DNA of 64,000 nt from positions 1 through 64,000 of the forward strand of contig CADCTD010000045.1 in the NCBI GenBank assembly GCA_902805545.1, given 5' to 3'. Position numbers and translations under genes: made by a program. Every line of letters starts with the position of its first letter. Within the stretch, counting starts at the first letter, position 1. Shown here in pieces: positions 30,972-39,899 of the stretch. This DNA is from an uncultured Craurococcus sp. (GTDB lineage Bacteria; Pseudomonadota; Alphaproteobacteria; Acetobacterales; Acetobacteraceae). Under the pieces are notes generated by a model. The model was given only the letters and a program-made list of their open reading frames with translations, searched no databases and was not told where the DNA came from.

Positions 30972-31601
30972 ATGGCGCCACCGCCGCCCGGCCTACAACT
31001 CTACTGGTCCAGCCGCTCGCCCTTCGTGCGGAAGGTTATGGTCTGCGCCCATGAGCGCGGCCTCGCCGACCGGATCGAGCGCATCCCGACCGTCGTCGCC
31101 CTGACGAGGACGGACCGCGACCTCCTCCCCCGCAACCCGCTCGGCCGCATCCCGACCCTGGTGCTGCCCGATGGCGGCGTGCTCTTCGACTCCGCCGTCA
31201 TCTGCGAATACCTGGACGGGCTGGGCGACGCCCCCCGCCTCGTCCCCCAATCCGGCCCGGCCCGCATCGACGCGCTCCAGCGCCACGCCCTCGGCACCGG
31301 CTTCATGGAGATGCTGCTGCTCTGGCGCGGCGAGTCGATGCGCGAACACCCCTCCGCCGCCATCCTCGAGGGTTTCGCCCTGAAGCGCGCCGCGACCCTC
31401 GCCGCCCTGGAGGCGCTGGTCCCCGCGCTGGAGGCGACGCCCTACGATATCGGCCATGTCGCGGTCGGCAGCAGCCTCGCCTATCTCGACTTCCGCTGGC
31501 CGGATTTCGATTGGCGCATCGCACATCCCGCACTGGCGGCCTGGCAGGCCGGCTTCACCGCCCGCCCCGCCGTCCAGGCCACCGCCCATGTCGACGCCTG
31601 A
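30972..31601 (+). CDS. Glutathione S-transferase family protein
   Basis: 209 residues with an N-terminal thioredoxin-like domain (LYWSSRSPFVRKVMVCAHE, NPLGRIPTLVL with the cis-proline, FDSAVICEYLD for glutathione binding) and a helical C-terminal domain. The SPFVRKV block with its early Ser is common in bacterial GSTs of the YfcF/beta-like groups. Substrate unknown. GGGAG precedes the ATG, and the CMD gene follows 21 bp on. Confidence 0.9.
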   Translation: MAPPPPGLQLYWSSRSPFVRKVMVCAHERGLADRIERIPTVVALTRTDRDLLPRNPLGRIPTLVLPDGGVLFDSAVICEYLDGLGDAPRLVPQSGPARIDALQRHALGTGFMEMLLLWRGESMREHPSAAILEGFALKRAATLAALEALVPALEATPYDIGHVAVGSSLAYLDFRWPDFDWRIAHPALAAWQAGFTARPAVQATAHVDA

Positions 31602-31622
31602 GCCCCGGACGGAGTGAGCGCC

Positions 31623-32171
31623 ATGGCCCGCCTGCCCTATCTGGAGAAGGCCGACCTCGCCCCGGAGGACCAGCCCCTCCTCGCGCGCGACATCAACCTG
31701 CACAAGCTGCTGGCCCACAACCCGGCCGCGGCGCGGGCCTTCGGCACGCTCGGCTCGTATCTCCGCCACGGCACGACCCTCGACGCCCGGCTGCGCGAGC
31801 TCGTCATCCTGCAGATCGGCTGGCAGGCCCGCTCGCCCTACGAATGGTCGCACCATATCAGGATCGGCTACGACTTCGGCGTCACCGATGCCGACATCGC
31901 TGCCCTCATCGCCGAGAGCCGCGGCGAGGCCTCGGCGCTCGAGCCGCTCGCCCGCCTTTGCCTCCAGGCCGCGCGCGAGATCCATGACGGCGCGATCGCC
32001 CCCGCCACCTTCGCCAGCCTCGCCGCCCAGCTCGACCCCGCCAGCCTCACCGACCTGGTGCTGACGGCGAGCTTCTACTGCGCCGTCGTCCGGCTGCTGG
32101 CCAGCTTCGGGATCGAGGTGGAGGAGAGCTACATGCGCCACCTCGAGGCCTTCCCCCTCCCTGCCGACTGA
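31623..32171 (+). CDS. Carboxymuconolactone decarboxylase-like protein
   Basis: 182 residues of the CMD/AhpD-like helical fold: LRELVILQIGWQARSPYEW then HHIRIGYDFGVTDADI. The CxxC pair of AhpD is absent, so a peroxidase role is unlikely; the EWxHH pattern suggests the decarboxylase/lactonase-like branch. ATG is chosen with CGGAG upstream (a GTG three codons earlier overlaps that site). Clustered with GST, so both may act on electrophilic small molecules; this is inference. Confidence 0.82.
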   Translation: MARLPYLEKADLAPEDQPLLARDINLHKLLAHNPAAARAFGTLGSYLRHGTTLDARLRELVILQIGWQARSPYEWSHHIRIGYDFGVTDADIAALIAESRGEASALEPLARLCLQAAREIHDGAIAPATFASLAAQLDPASLTDLVLTASFYCAVVRLLASFGIEVEESYMRHLEAFPLPAD

Positions 32172-32285
32172 GCCGGCGGCGGCCACGGACTGCTGGTCCT
32201 CGGCGAGCCCGATGGTCTACCCTCTGTGCAACCGCCTCCGGTCATGGGATGACCGTGCGATAGAAACTTGGGGGATCAGGACGCC

Positions 32286-33479
32286 ATGAGCGCGACGCAG
32301 CCCGCCCGGAAGCCCCGCGGCCGCCAGTTCTTCGCCAATCCCGGCCCGACCAACATCCCGGATTCCGTGCTGCTGGCCGGCGCGCACCAGACCGTCGACT
32401 TCAACGACCCGAATTTCATCGAGGTCTACACGGCCTGTGTCGACGGGCTGAAGCGCGTCCTCAAGACCACCGAGAACATCTTCCTCTACACCGGCTCGGG
32501 CCATGCCGCCTGGGAGGCCTGCCTCGTCAACCTGCTCTCGCCCGGCGACACGGTGCTGATCGTCGAGAGCGGCTACTTCTCCGAATCCTGGGCGAAGATG
32601 GCGGGCGATCTCGGCCTCGAGGTGCAGACCGTCGCCGCCGACTGGCGCCGCGGCGCCGACCCGGCCGCGGTCCAGGCGGCCCTCGCCGCCGACCGCGCCC
32701 ATGCCATCAAGGCCGTCTGCGTCGTCCACAACGAGACGGCGACGGGCATGACGCTCCCGGTGCAGGAGATCCGCGCCGCGATGGACGCCACCGGCCACCC
32801 GGCGCTGCTGCTGGCCGACACCATCTCCTCCCTCGGCTCGCTCGACTTCCGCATGGACGAGTGGGGCGTCGACGCCTCGGTCGGCGGCAGCCAGAAGGGC
32901 CTCATGCTGCACACGGGGATGAGCTTCAACGGCGTCTCCGCCAAGGCGATGGAGGCGCACAAGGCCTCCCGCCTGCCGAAGCACTACTTCAACTGGACCA
33001 ACATGCTGGCCCGGCCGCACAAGAGCTTCGTCGGCACCGTCCCGGTCAGCTTCTTCTACGCGCTGCAGGAGAGCCTCCGCCTGATCGAGCAGGAGGAGGG
33101 CCTCGAGAACGTCTTCGCCCGCCACCGCCGCCTCGCCGGCGCCGTCCGTGCCGCGGTGCAGCACTGGTCCGGCAACAACGGCCCGCAGCTCTTCTGCCTC
33201 AACCCCGCCCGCTACTCCGACAGCGTGACGGCGATCATGATGCCGGAGGGCTTCAATGCCGACGATCTCCGCGGCGTGGCGCTGAAGCGCTTCAACGTCT
33301 CGCTCGGCGGCGGCCTCGGCCCGCTCGGTGGCAAGGTCTTCCGCATCGGCCATCTCGGCGACCTGAACGAGCCGATGATCCTCGGCACGCTCTCGACGGT
33401 CGAGCTGGCGATGAAGGTCGCCGGCATCCCGCACACGCCGGGCGGCGTCGATGCCGCGATCGCCGCCCTGGCCGACTGA
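32286..33479 (+). CDS. Serine-glyoxylate aminotransferase type class V aminotransferase
   Basis: PLP enzyme of 397 residues related to serine-glyoxylate/alanine-glyoxylate aminotransferases (SgaA, AGT). N-terminal FFANPGPTNIPDSVL, the cofactor Asp in LADTISSLG, and the Schiff-base Lys-204 in GGSQKGLM are clear; GPLGGKVFRIGHLGD at the C-terminus binds substrate carboxylate. It would convert serine and glyoxylate to hydroxypyruvate and glycine. A sugar-acid type dehydratase-like gene and an MFS exporter lie convergent to it, but no other serine-cycle gene is near. Confidence 0.9.
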   Translation: MSATQPARKPRGRQFFANPGPTNIPDSVLLAGAHQTVDFNDPNFIEVYTACVDGLKRVLKTTENIFLYTGSGHAAWEACLVNLLSPGDTVLIVESGYFSESWAKMAGDLGLEVQTVAADWRRGADPAAVQAALAADRAHAIKAVCVVHNETATGMTLPVQEIRAAMDATGHPALLLADTISSLGSLDFRMDEWGVDASVGGSQKGLMLHTGMSFNGVSAKAMEAHKASRLPKHYFNWTNMLARPHKSFVGTVPVSFFYALQESLRLIEQEEGLENVFARHRRLAGAVRAAVQHWSGNNGPQLFCLNPARYSDSVTAIMMPEGFNADDLRGVALKRFNVSLGGGLGPLGGKVFRIGHLGDLNEPMILGTLSTVELAMKVAGIPHTPGGVDAAIAALAD

Positions 33480-33517
33480 GCCTCCGGGATGGCCGGGCCC
33501 GCCCCGGCCATCTCCTC

Positions 33518-34615
33518 TCACCGCAGCACGAAGTCCCGCATCACCTCCGGCCTGAAGGCCAGCCCGTGCCCCGGCGTCTCCGGCGCATGGATCATCCCCG
33601 CCTCGATCCGCGGATGCTCGACCCAGAGATCGTCGAGCAGCCCCATCTGCTCCGCCCAGGCGGCATTCGGGATGCTTGCCAGCAGATGCACGTTGAGCTC
33701 CGGGAAGAGATGCGGCGCGATCGTCATGCCCCAGGTCTCGGCGACGGTGGCGATCTTCCGCAGCTCTGTCAGCCCGCCCCGCATCGGGTCCGGCTGCAGG
33801 ATCGGCAGGCGCGGATCCTCCAGCACCGGCTTGAGGTCGGCCCGGCCGAAATGCGTCTCGCCCCCCACCACCCGCGTCGTCAGCGCCTCGGCGCAGCGGA
33901 GATAGCCGGCGAAATCATCCGGCAGCACCGGCTCCTCGATCCAGTAGGGATCGTAGTCCTCGAAGGCGCGGCCGGCGATGATCGCCTGGTCCGCCGTCCA
34001 GCCCATGTTGATGTCGATCATGATCTCGACATCCGGCCCGACCGCATCGCGCACCATCCGCAGGTTCCGCACATCCTGCCGCCAGTCGCCGATATGCGCT
34101 GCCTGCATCTTGATGGCCCTGTAGCCGCCCTCGACGAAATGCCGCGCCTTCGCCGCCATCCCCTCGCCGAGCGAGCCGCGGAAGCAGCCGCTGCCATAGA
34201 TCGGGATGGCGTCCCGCACATGCCCCCAGAGCCGGTGCAGCGGCTGCCCAGCCGACTTGCCGAGGATGTCCCAGAGCGCGATGTCGATCGCCGACTGCGC
34301 CATCATGGTGACGCCGCCGCGCCCGCCCGTCACGCTCATCCGCCAGAGGTCCTGCCAGATCCCCTCCACCTCGGTGGCGCTGCGTCCGATCACGCGGGGC
34401 GCCATCGCCTCCTCGATGCAGAGGCCTATGGTCCGCTGCAGCGGGAGCGTCAGCAGATGCAGATAGCCCATCCCCGTAATGCCCGCCGCCGTCTCCACCT
34501 CGACCACGACGAGGTCCCGCATCGGCCCGAGCGGATGCCCGGCGAGCCAGGGATCCTCGGGCCAGGGCAGGCGCAGCAGGGTCGTCCGCAGCGCGCGGAT
34601 GGTGAGGTCGTTCAC
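33518..34615 (-). CDS. Enolase-superfamily (mandelate racemase/muconate lactonizing) protein
   Basis: 365 residues with the capping domain and (beta/alpha)7 barrel of the mandelate racemase subgroup. Metal ligands appear as Asp-201 (IDINMGW), Glu-227/228 (WIEEPV) and Glu-253 (GGETHFG), and His-302 in APHLFPE is a likely general base. The usual Lys-x-Lys of the second strand is Lys-169-Met-Gln-171, so the second lysine is lost. It is probably an acid-sugar dehydratase or related enzyme. The GTG start overlaps the MFS stop (GTGA), so a transported sugar acid is a reasonable guess for substrate. Confidence 0.87.
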   Translation of the reverse strand: MNDLTIRALRTTLLRLPWPEDPWLAGHPLGPMRDLVVVEVETAAGITGMGYLHLLTLPLQRTIGLCIEEAMAPRVIGRSATEVEGIWQDLWRMSVTGGRGGVTMMAQSAIDIALWDILGKSAGQPLHRLWGHVRDAIPIYGSGCFRGSLGEGMAAKARHFVEGGYRAIKMQAAHIGDWRQDVRNLRMVRDAVGPDVEIMIDINMGWTADQAIIAGRAFEDYDPYWIEEPVLPDDFAGYLRCAEALTTRVVGGETHFGRADLKPVLEDPRLPILQPDPMRGGLTELRKIATVAETWGMTIAPHLFPELNVHLLASIPNAAWAEQMGLLDDLWVEHPRIEAGMIHAPETPGHGLAFRPEVMRDFVLR

Positions 34616-35853
34616 GCTCGTTCCTCCCCGTTCGGGATATGCCGCCAGAGCCTGCGCGTCAGCAGCAGCGCCAGCAACCCCTCCGCCCCGCTGATCGCCG
34701 CCGCTGCCGGCGCCCCGATCCAGTCGGCCATGAGCCCGATATGGACGAAGCCCACCGGCCCGATCCCGATGCAGACGGAGAGCAGCCCGAGCACCCGGCT
34801 CCTGAGCGCCGCCGGCGCCAGCCGGTAGACCAGCGTCGCCTGCATGATACTGAACCCCGCCTGGCCGAACCCCACCAGCAGCAGCGCCGCCCCCGCCGCC
34901 CAGGGGTGCGGCGAGAGCGCGAAGACAACCTGCATGACGAAGTAGAGCGTGACGCCGCCGAGGTAGCACCGCCCGTACAGCCTCGGCCCCACCCAGGCCG
35001 CGACCGCCAGCGCGCCGAGGAAGGCGCCGACGCCGTCCATGCTCGCCAGCACCCCGACCGCCTCTGGCCCGAGCTGCAGACGGTCCTCGCCCACCACCGG
35101 GATCAGGCTGGTGAAGGGCCAGCCGAAGATGTTGAAGATGACGGTGACGAGCAGCGTGCCGGCCAGCCTGGGGTCGCCCCGCACCGCGGCCAGCCCCTCG
35201 CGGATGCGCGCGCCGACGCCGGTCCCGTCCGCCGCCCGCACGCCGCTGCGGTAGCGCAGCCGCAGCATCGCCCAGACCGCCACCAGATAGAGCCCGACCG
35301 AGACGAAGAAGGTCCCCTCGATCCCGACCGCGGCGAAGATCAGGCCTGAGAGCGTCGGCCCCAGCATCCGGCTCGCATTGTTGCTGCCGACATCGGCCGA
35401 CATGGCGGCGCCCATCCGCGCCGTCCCGGCCACCTCGCCGACCATCACCCGCCGCACCGGGTTGTCCGCCGCCCAGGACAGGCCGTTGACGAAGCTCGCC
35501 ACCGCCAGGTGCCAGACCTCGAGCATCCCCGCATGCGCCAGCACCCCGAGGGCCAGCGAGGTCAGCAGGCTGACGAGGACGATGCCGAGCAGCGCCGTCC
35601 AGGCCTCCACCCGCTCCGCCACCGCGCCGAGCACGGCGCCGAACAGCCCCATCGGCAGGACGCGCAGCATTCCGAGCATGGAGACGAGGAAGGCGGAACC
35701 CGTCGCCTGCCAGGCGAAGAGCGCAACCGCCAGCGTCTCCAGCCAGCGCACCAGGAAGATGACGAGCCCGACGGTCCAGAGCCGCCGGAAATCCGGCAGG
35801 GCGAAGAGCCGCGGTGCCCCCGCCGGTACGGCCACGCTGATCGTTTCCTCCAT
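34612..35853 (-). CDS. MFS transporter
   Basis: A 413-residue major-facilitator protein with about 12 hydrophobic helices in two halves (FRRLWTVGLVIFLVRW, then GPEAVGVLASMDGVGAF in the second half). The motif SNNASRMLGPTLSGLI in the middle of the N-half is typical of the enterobactin-exporter-like (MFS_3) group. It is translationally coupled to the enolase-superfamily gene downstream. Whether it imports the substrate or exports a product is not evident. Confidence 0.85.
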   Translation of the reverse strand: MEETISVAVPAGAPRLFALPDFRRLWTVGLVIFLVRWLETLAVALFAWQATGSAFLVSMLGMLRVLPMGLFGAVLGAVAERVEAWTALLGIVLVSLLTSLALGVLAHAGMLEVWHLAVASFVNGLSWAADNPVRRVMVGEVAGTARMGAAMSADVGSNNASRMLGPTLSGLIFAAVGIEGTFFVSVGLYLVAVWAMLRLRYRSGVRAADGTGVGARIREGLAAVRGDPRLAGTLLVTVIFNIFGWPFTSLIPVVGEDRLQLGPEAVGVLASMDGVGAFLGALAVAAWVGPRLYGRCYLGGVTLYFVMQVVFALSPHPWAAGAALLLVGFGQAGFSIMQATLVYRLAPAALRSRVLGLLSVCIGIGPVGFVHIGLMADWIGAPAAAAISGAEGLLALLLTRRLWRHIPNGEERA

Positions 35854-36021
35854 CTCTTGCCCGGCATGGTGGCCCGAAGCCGCCCCCCTGGCCAGCCGGT
35901 ACCGGTCCGGATGGAAGCCTGCCGTCATGAAACCGCGGCCAAAACCGCTCGTTGGCGCTGCAACGCGGCTTTCCCCGTCGGGGCGAGAGCCGCCGAACCA
36001 TGCCGGCCCGCAGGAGGATGA

Positions 36022-37014
36022 ATGCGCGTTGACGAGACCAGCCGAACGAGACGGTGGATGACAGGGGCCCTTCGCTCCGGCCTGCACGCCGCCGCCGACC
36101 GGATCCCCTGGCTCGACCGCCTCCGCAGCGAGCGCCGCCTGCGCAACCAGATGCGCGACGCGCTCGGCTACGAGCCCGACCTCCGCCACCCGCGCACCTT
36201 CAACGAGCGCATCGCCCGCAAGATCCTCGACGACCACGATCCGCTGATCCCGCTCACCCTCGACAAGGTGCGGGTGCGCGACTGGGTCGCCGCCCGCATC
36301 GGGGCTGAGTACCTGGTCCCGCTGCTCGGCGTGTGGCGGGAGGCGCGCGACATCCCGTGGGACGACCTGCCCTCCCGCTTCGTCGCCAAGACCAACCACG
36401 GCTGCGGCTACAACATCATCGTCGCCGACAAGCCGCGCCAGGACCGCGCCGCCGCGCTCCGCCAGCTCGAGGCCTGGATGGGCGAGAATTACTTCCACCT
36501 CGCCCGGGAACGGGGCTACCGCGCCATCCCGCGCCGCATCCTGATCGAGGAATTCCTCAGCGGCCCCCGCGGCGGCGTACCCGTGGATTACAAGCTCTTC
36601 GTCTTCGGCGGCCGGCCGCGGCTGCTGAAGGTGATCCATGGCCGCTACACCGCCGAGGACCGGCATTTCTACTTCGACCCGCAAACGCTCGAGCCGCTCG
36701 ACCTCGGCCTGTTCCGCATCCCCGACCACCCGGACGTCGCCCCGCCACCCCCCGAAGCCCGGGCGTTGTGCGAGCTCGCCGCCCGGCTCGGCGCGCCCTT
36801 CGATGCGGTCCGCGTCGATTTCTACCTGGTCGATGGCCGGCCCTATTTCGGCGAACTGACGCACTATACCGGCGCCGCCTCCCTCTCGCTCGGCTCCTAC
36901 GAGCAGGACCTCAAGGTCGGCGCAATGTGGGAGGAAGGCCTCCGCCAGCGCGCCGCGGCCGAACCCTCGCGGGGCCGCCTGCGGCGCCCGGCCGACCTGC
37001 CCGCGCCGGGCTAG
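36022..37014 (+). CDS. ATP-grasp polysaccharide-biosynthesis protein (teichuronopeptide TupA-like)
   Basis: 330 residues of the ATP-grasp family named after Bacillus teichuronopeptide TupA (not the tungstate protein). Family blocks: HPRTFNERIARKILDDHD, VRDWVAARIGAEYLVP, FVAKTNHGCGYN, VDYKLFVFGGRP and VDFYLVDGRPYFGELTH, the last carrying the magnesium-binding Asp/Glu. Such enzymes are thought to join an amino acid or acid to a cell-surface glycan. AGGAGG is close upstream of the ATG. It stands alone between two minus-strand clusters. Confidence 0.85.
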   Translation: MRVDETSRTRRWMTGALRSGLHAAADRIPWLDRLRSERRLRNQMRDALGYEPDLRHPRTFNERIARKILDDHDPLIPLTLDKVRVRDWVAARIGAEYLVPLLGVWREARDIPWDDLPSRFVAKTNHGCGYNIIVADKPRQDRAAALRQLEAWMGENYFHLARERGYRAIPRRILIEEFLSGPRGGVPVDYKLFVFGGRPRLLKVIHGRYTAEDRHFYFDPQTLEPLDLGLFRIPDHPDVAPPPPEARALCELAARLGAPFDAVRVDFYLVDGRPYFGELTHYTGAASLSLGSYEQDLKVGAMWEEGLRQRAAAEPSRGRLRRPADLPAPG

Positions 37015-37275
37015 GCCACTCCGGGACCGCCGGGTCGCGGGTCCTGGCCTCGCTCGGCGTCGTATCGCGTGCCTCACCCCCCGGTCGTCTCAATCCTCGG
37101 CGTTCGCGCTCCAGGGGCACAGCGCCGGCACCGCGCCTCGAGGAAAGCCGGCAGTGGCGCCAGCGGCAACCTCGGGACGCCGTGCGCTAAGGCGCGACGC
37201 TGCCCATTCCAAACAACAGGCAAGCCTGTTTTCTCGCCCGCCACATCGGCAGGCGGCGCCGTCCGTCCGTCGCCC

Positions 37276-37680
37276 TCAACCCGGCGCCCAGCCCTCCGGC
37301 GCCATCTCGAAACCCTCGAAGCGGAAGGCCGGGCTCACCGTGCAGCCGACCAGCGTCCAGGCGCCGAGGCTCCGCGCCGCCTGCCAGCACCCCGCCGGGA
37401 CCAGGGCGAAGAGCCGCTCCCCCGCCCCGAGATCCGGCCCGAGCCTCACCCCCTCCACCGCCCTGCCATCGGCCGAAAGATCGAGCGCCAGCCCCGCCCC
37501 CGCATGCCAGTGCCAGCCCTCCGCCGCATCGACCCGGTGCCAATGGCTCCGCTCGCCGGCCGCAAGCAGGTAGAAGATCGCCGTCCCCGCCCCCCGCCCG
37601 CCACCCTCGGGCGCGTCCCGCCAGGTCTCCCGGTAATGCCCGCCCTCCGGATGCGGGCGGAGGCCGAGCGCCGCGACCAC
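37276..37680 (-). CDS. Cupin-fold protein (DUF985 type)
   Basis: 134 residues or slightly more. HPEGGHYRETWR at the N-terminus, FYLLAAGERSHWHRVDA and GCTVSPAFRFEGFE match the DUF985 small cupins; the His pair in SHWHR would bind a metal. Function is unknown. The GTG given is the first standard start after the gloB stop in this frame; the true start could be a few codons upstream, overlapping the gloB stop, since family members have about a dozen more N-terminal residues. Confidence 0.8.
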   Translation of the reverse strand: MVAALGLRPHPEGGHYRETWRDAPEGGGRGAGTAIFYLLAAGERSHWHRVDAAEGWHWHAGAGLALDLSADGRAVEGVRLGPDLGAGERLFALVPAGCWQAARSLGAWTLVGCTVSPAFRFEGFEMAPEGWAPG

Positions 37681-37712
37681 CGCCGACGCCTCCAGCCCGG
37701 GGTCCCGCAGGT

Positions 37713-38441
37713 TCAGCGGAAATTGTCCTTCCCGGTGCGGATGGCGGCCAGCCGCGCCACATCCCCGGCCCGGAGGAAGGGATTGGCCGCCTTCTCCTGC
37801 CCGATGGTCGTCGGCACCGTCGCCTGGCCCTCGGCCCGCAGCATGGTGACTTCCTTCGCCCGGGCCTCGAGCGCCGCATTCCCCGGCTCCACGGTCAGGG
37901 CGAAGCGGGCATTGCTCTCGGTATATTCATGCCCGCAGCAGACCAGCGTCGCCTCCGGCAGCGCCGCCAGCGCCCGCAGCGAGTGGAACATCTGCTCGGC
38001 CGTCCCCTCCAGCAGCCGCCCGCAGCCGAGCGAGAAGAGCGTGTCGCCGCAGAGCAGCACATCGCCATCGGCGAAATGGAAGGCGATGTGCCCGACCGTG
38101 TGGCCCGGCGTGTCGATCACCACCCCCTCCGTCGCCCCGACCTTGACGCTCTCCCCCGGCTTCAGCGCCAGGTCGAGCTTCGGCAGCCGGTGCGCATCCG
38201 CCGCCGCCCCCACCACCGTCGCGCCGAACCTGGCCCGGACCTCCTCCACTCCCGCGACATGGTCGCCATGGTGATGCGTCAGCAGGATGAGGTCGCACCG
38301 CCCCCCGGCCGCCTCCAGCGCCGCGATCGCGGGCCCCGCCTCGCCCGGATCGCAGAAGGCGACCGTCCCCGTCGCCGCATCGCGCAGCAGCCAGGCGTAG
38401 TTGTCGGAGAGGCAGGGAATGGCAGTGGCCGAGACCGGCAT
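37713..38441 (-). CDS. gloB: Hydroxyacylglutathione hydrolase (glyoxalase II)
   Basis: Hydrolyses S-lactoylglutathione to D-lactate in methylglyoxal detoxification, 242 residues. The metallo-beta-lactamase motif is THHHGDH; the second-site ligands appear in TPGHTVGH, LLCGDTLF and CCGHEYT, and the C-terminal substrate-binding part has NPFLRA. AAGGAG is 9 nt before the chosen ATG, so the six codons open upstream are not used. The cupin gene follows at once. Confidence 0.94.
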   Translation of the reverse strand: MPVSATAIPCLSDNYAWLLRDAATGTVAFCDPGEAGPAIAALEAAGGRCDLILLTHHHGDHVAGVEEVRARFGATVVGAAADAHRLPKLDLALKPGESVKVGATEGVVIDTPGHTVGHIAFHFADGDVLLCGDTLFSLGCGRLLEGTAEQMFHSLRALAALPEATLVCCGHEYTESNARFALTVEPGNAALEARAKEVTMLRAEGQATVPTTIGQEKAANPFLRAGDVARLAAIRTGKDNFR

Positions 38442-38503
38442 GGCGGGGATCTCCTTCACGCTGCCCCGTGATCTCCGGGGCCGATCCGTCCTATATCCTC
38501 CCC

Positions 38504-39226
38504 ATGCGCCACGAGGTCCACGGCTTGCGGGATTTCTATGCCACCCCGGCGGGGCTCGTCGCCGCGCGCCTGCTGCGCGAGCGGCTGCGCACGGTCTGGC
38601 CGGAACTGCCGCGCGGCGCGGCGCTGCTCGGCCTGGGCTATGCCAGCCCCTTCCTGCGGGTCTGGCACCGGGGCGGCGCCCGCTGCGTGAGCCTCCTCCC
38701 CCCGCACCTGCCGGAATGGCGCTGGCCGCGCAGCTCGCGCAGCCGCACCGCCATCGGCGAGGGCGAGGCGCTGCCCTTCCCCGACCTCTTCTTCGACCGC
38801 ATCCTCCTGGTCCACGGCCTGGAGCATGCCGAGAATGCCCGCCGCCTCCTTCGCGAGGCTTGGCGCGTGCTGCGGGACGATGGCCGCCTGCTGATCGTCG
38901 CCCCCAACCGCCTCGGCCTCTGGGCGCATCTCGAGCACACCCCCTTCGGCCATGGCGAGCCCTACTCCACCGGCCAGCTTGAGCGCCTGCTCCGCCGCCA
39001 GATGTTCGCGGTCACCCGGCGCGAGGCCGCCCTCTTCATCCCTCCCTTCCGCACCCGCCTGCTGCTGCGCGGTGCCGGCGGATGGGACCGTCTCGGCACC
39101 CGCCTCTGTCCGGGCTTTGGCGGCGTCGCGCTGATGGAGGCGACCAAGGATTTCTCCGAGATGATCCCCGCCGGGGCCGTGCCTGCGGCGGGGCGGCGGC
39201 GCGTCGTGGTGGCGGAGACGGCCTAG
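38504..39226 (+). CDS. Class I SAM-dependent methyltransferase
   Basis: 240 residues with a Rossmann methyltransferase core: motif I GAALLGLGYASPF, the acidic region after strand 2 in GEALPFPDLFFDRILLVH, and EHAENARRLLREAWRVLRDDGR of the Methyltransf_11 type. In alphaproteobacteria such a gene divergent from gloB is a frequent neighbour as I recall, function unknown. The ATG gives MRHEVHGLRDFY; a GTG 12 codons upstream is an alternative start, and no strong ribosome site distinguishes them. Confidence 0.82.
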   Translation: MRHEVHGLRDFYATPAGLVAARLLRERLRTVWPELPRGAALLGLGYASPFLRVWHRGGARCVSLLPPHLPEWRWPRSSRSRTAIGEGEALPFPDLFFDRILLVHGLEHAENARRLLREAWRVLRDDGRLLIVAPNRLGLWAHLEHTPFGHGEPYSTGQLERLLRRQMFAVTRREAALFIPPFRTRLLLRGAGGWDRLGTRLCPGFGGVALMEATKDFSEMIPAGAVPAAGRRRVVVAETA

Positions 39227-39228
39227 GC

Positions 39229-39649
39229 TCAAGCCTCCTTGATCCAAACAGGGAGCGTGCCGGCGAGGCCGACGGCGGACAGGAAGGTGCCGGCGCATCC
39301 GGCGTGGCGAATGGCGTTGGGGGGCCGATCCTCAAGGCGCCTGCGGCTTGACGGAATGCGGGGCGTCGTCTTGTGGGAAGCGATAGCCTGGCAGAATCGG
39401 TCGCTGTCCTGGTCCTTGATCGCCAAACGGGACCTTTGGCAAGCGGCAGGCGGGGCAGCATCAGCGCGACATCGTCGTGGTCACTCACCTGGCCTTCGGA
39501 TGCAGCCGGACCACGGGACGTCACACCCGCGCAGCGCCCCGCGGATGCCGCAAATGGCGCCGCGGACGACCCTGGGGGTCCATTGGGAAGCGGGCGGGCG
39601 GCATGATTTGCCGGATCTGCGCCTTCGCCAGCCAGGACAGGCCAGCCAT
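39229..39649 (-). pseudogene. Decayed IS5-family transposase
   Basis: Remnant in at least three frames. From the 5' side: LSWLAKAQIRQIMPPA (matching the FWLxxAQMxRIxPxFP start of IS5-family proteins), then in another frame TPRVVRGAICGIRGAL, then EGQVSDHDDVALMLPRLPLA, then SDRFCQAIASHKTTPRIPSS and finally CAGTFLSAVGLAGTLPVWI up to a stop. About 420 bp remain of a gene usually near 750-800 bp, so it has internal deletions as well as frameshifts. No intact terminal inverted repeats were found. It abuts the glycanase gene region and marks an old insertion site. Confidence 0.8.
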
Positions 39650-39899
39650 GGCGGCGCCTCCGGCCGCCATGGACTCAGCCAATCCGATCAGGCGCCACCT
39701 CAAACCAACACATCCAGCTCCTACCCGACCATCCGGCGGCCGGTGGCGTGGGCAGCCCGGTCGCCGACGCGGGCGGCGATGGCGACCGAGTGATGCTGAA
39801 GCATGGCTATGGGGCGGACTGCGTCACCGGTTTTCGGGAATGACCGGCGGCCGCTACGTCCCCGACCAGCAAGGCGATCGGGCGAAGCTAGAGCCGAAG

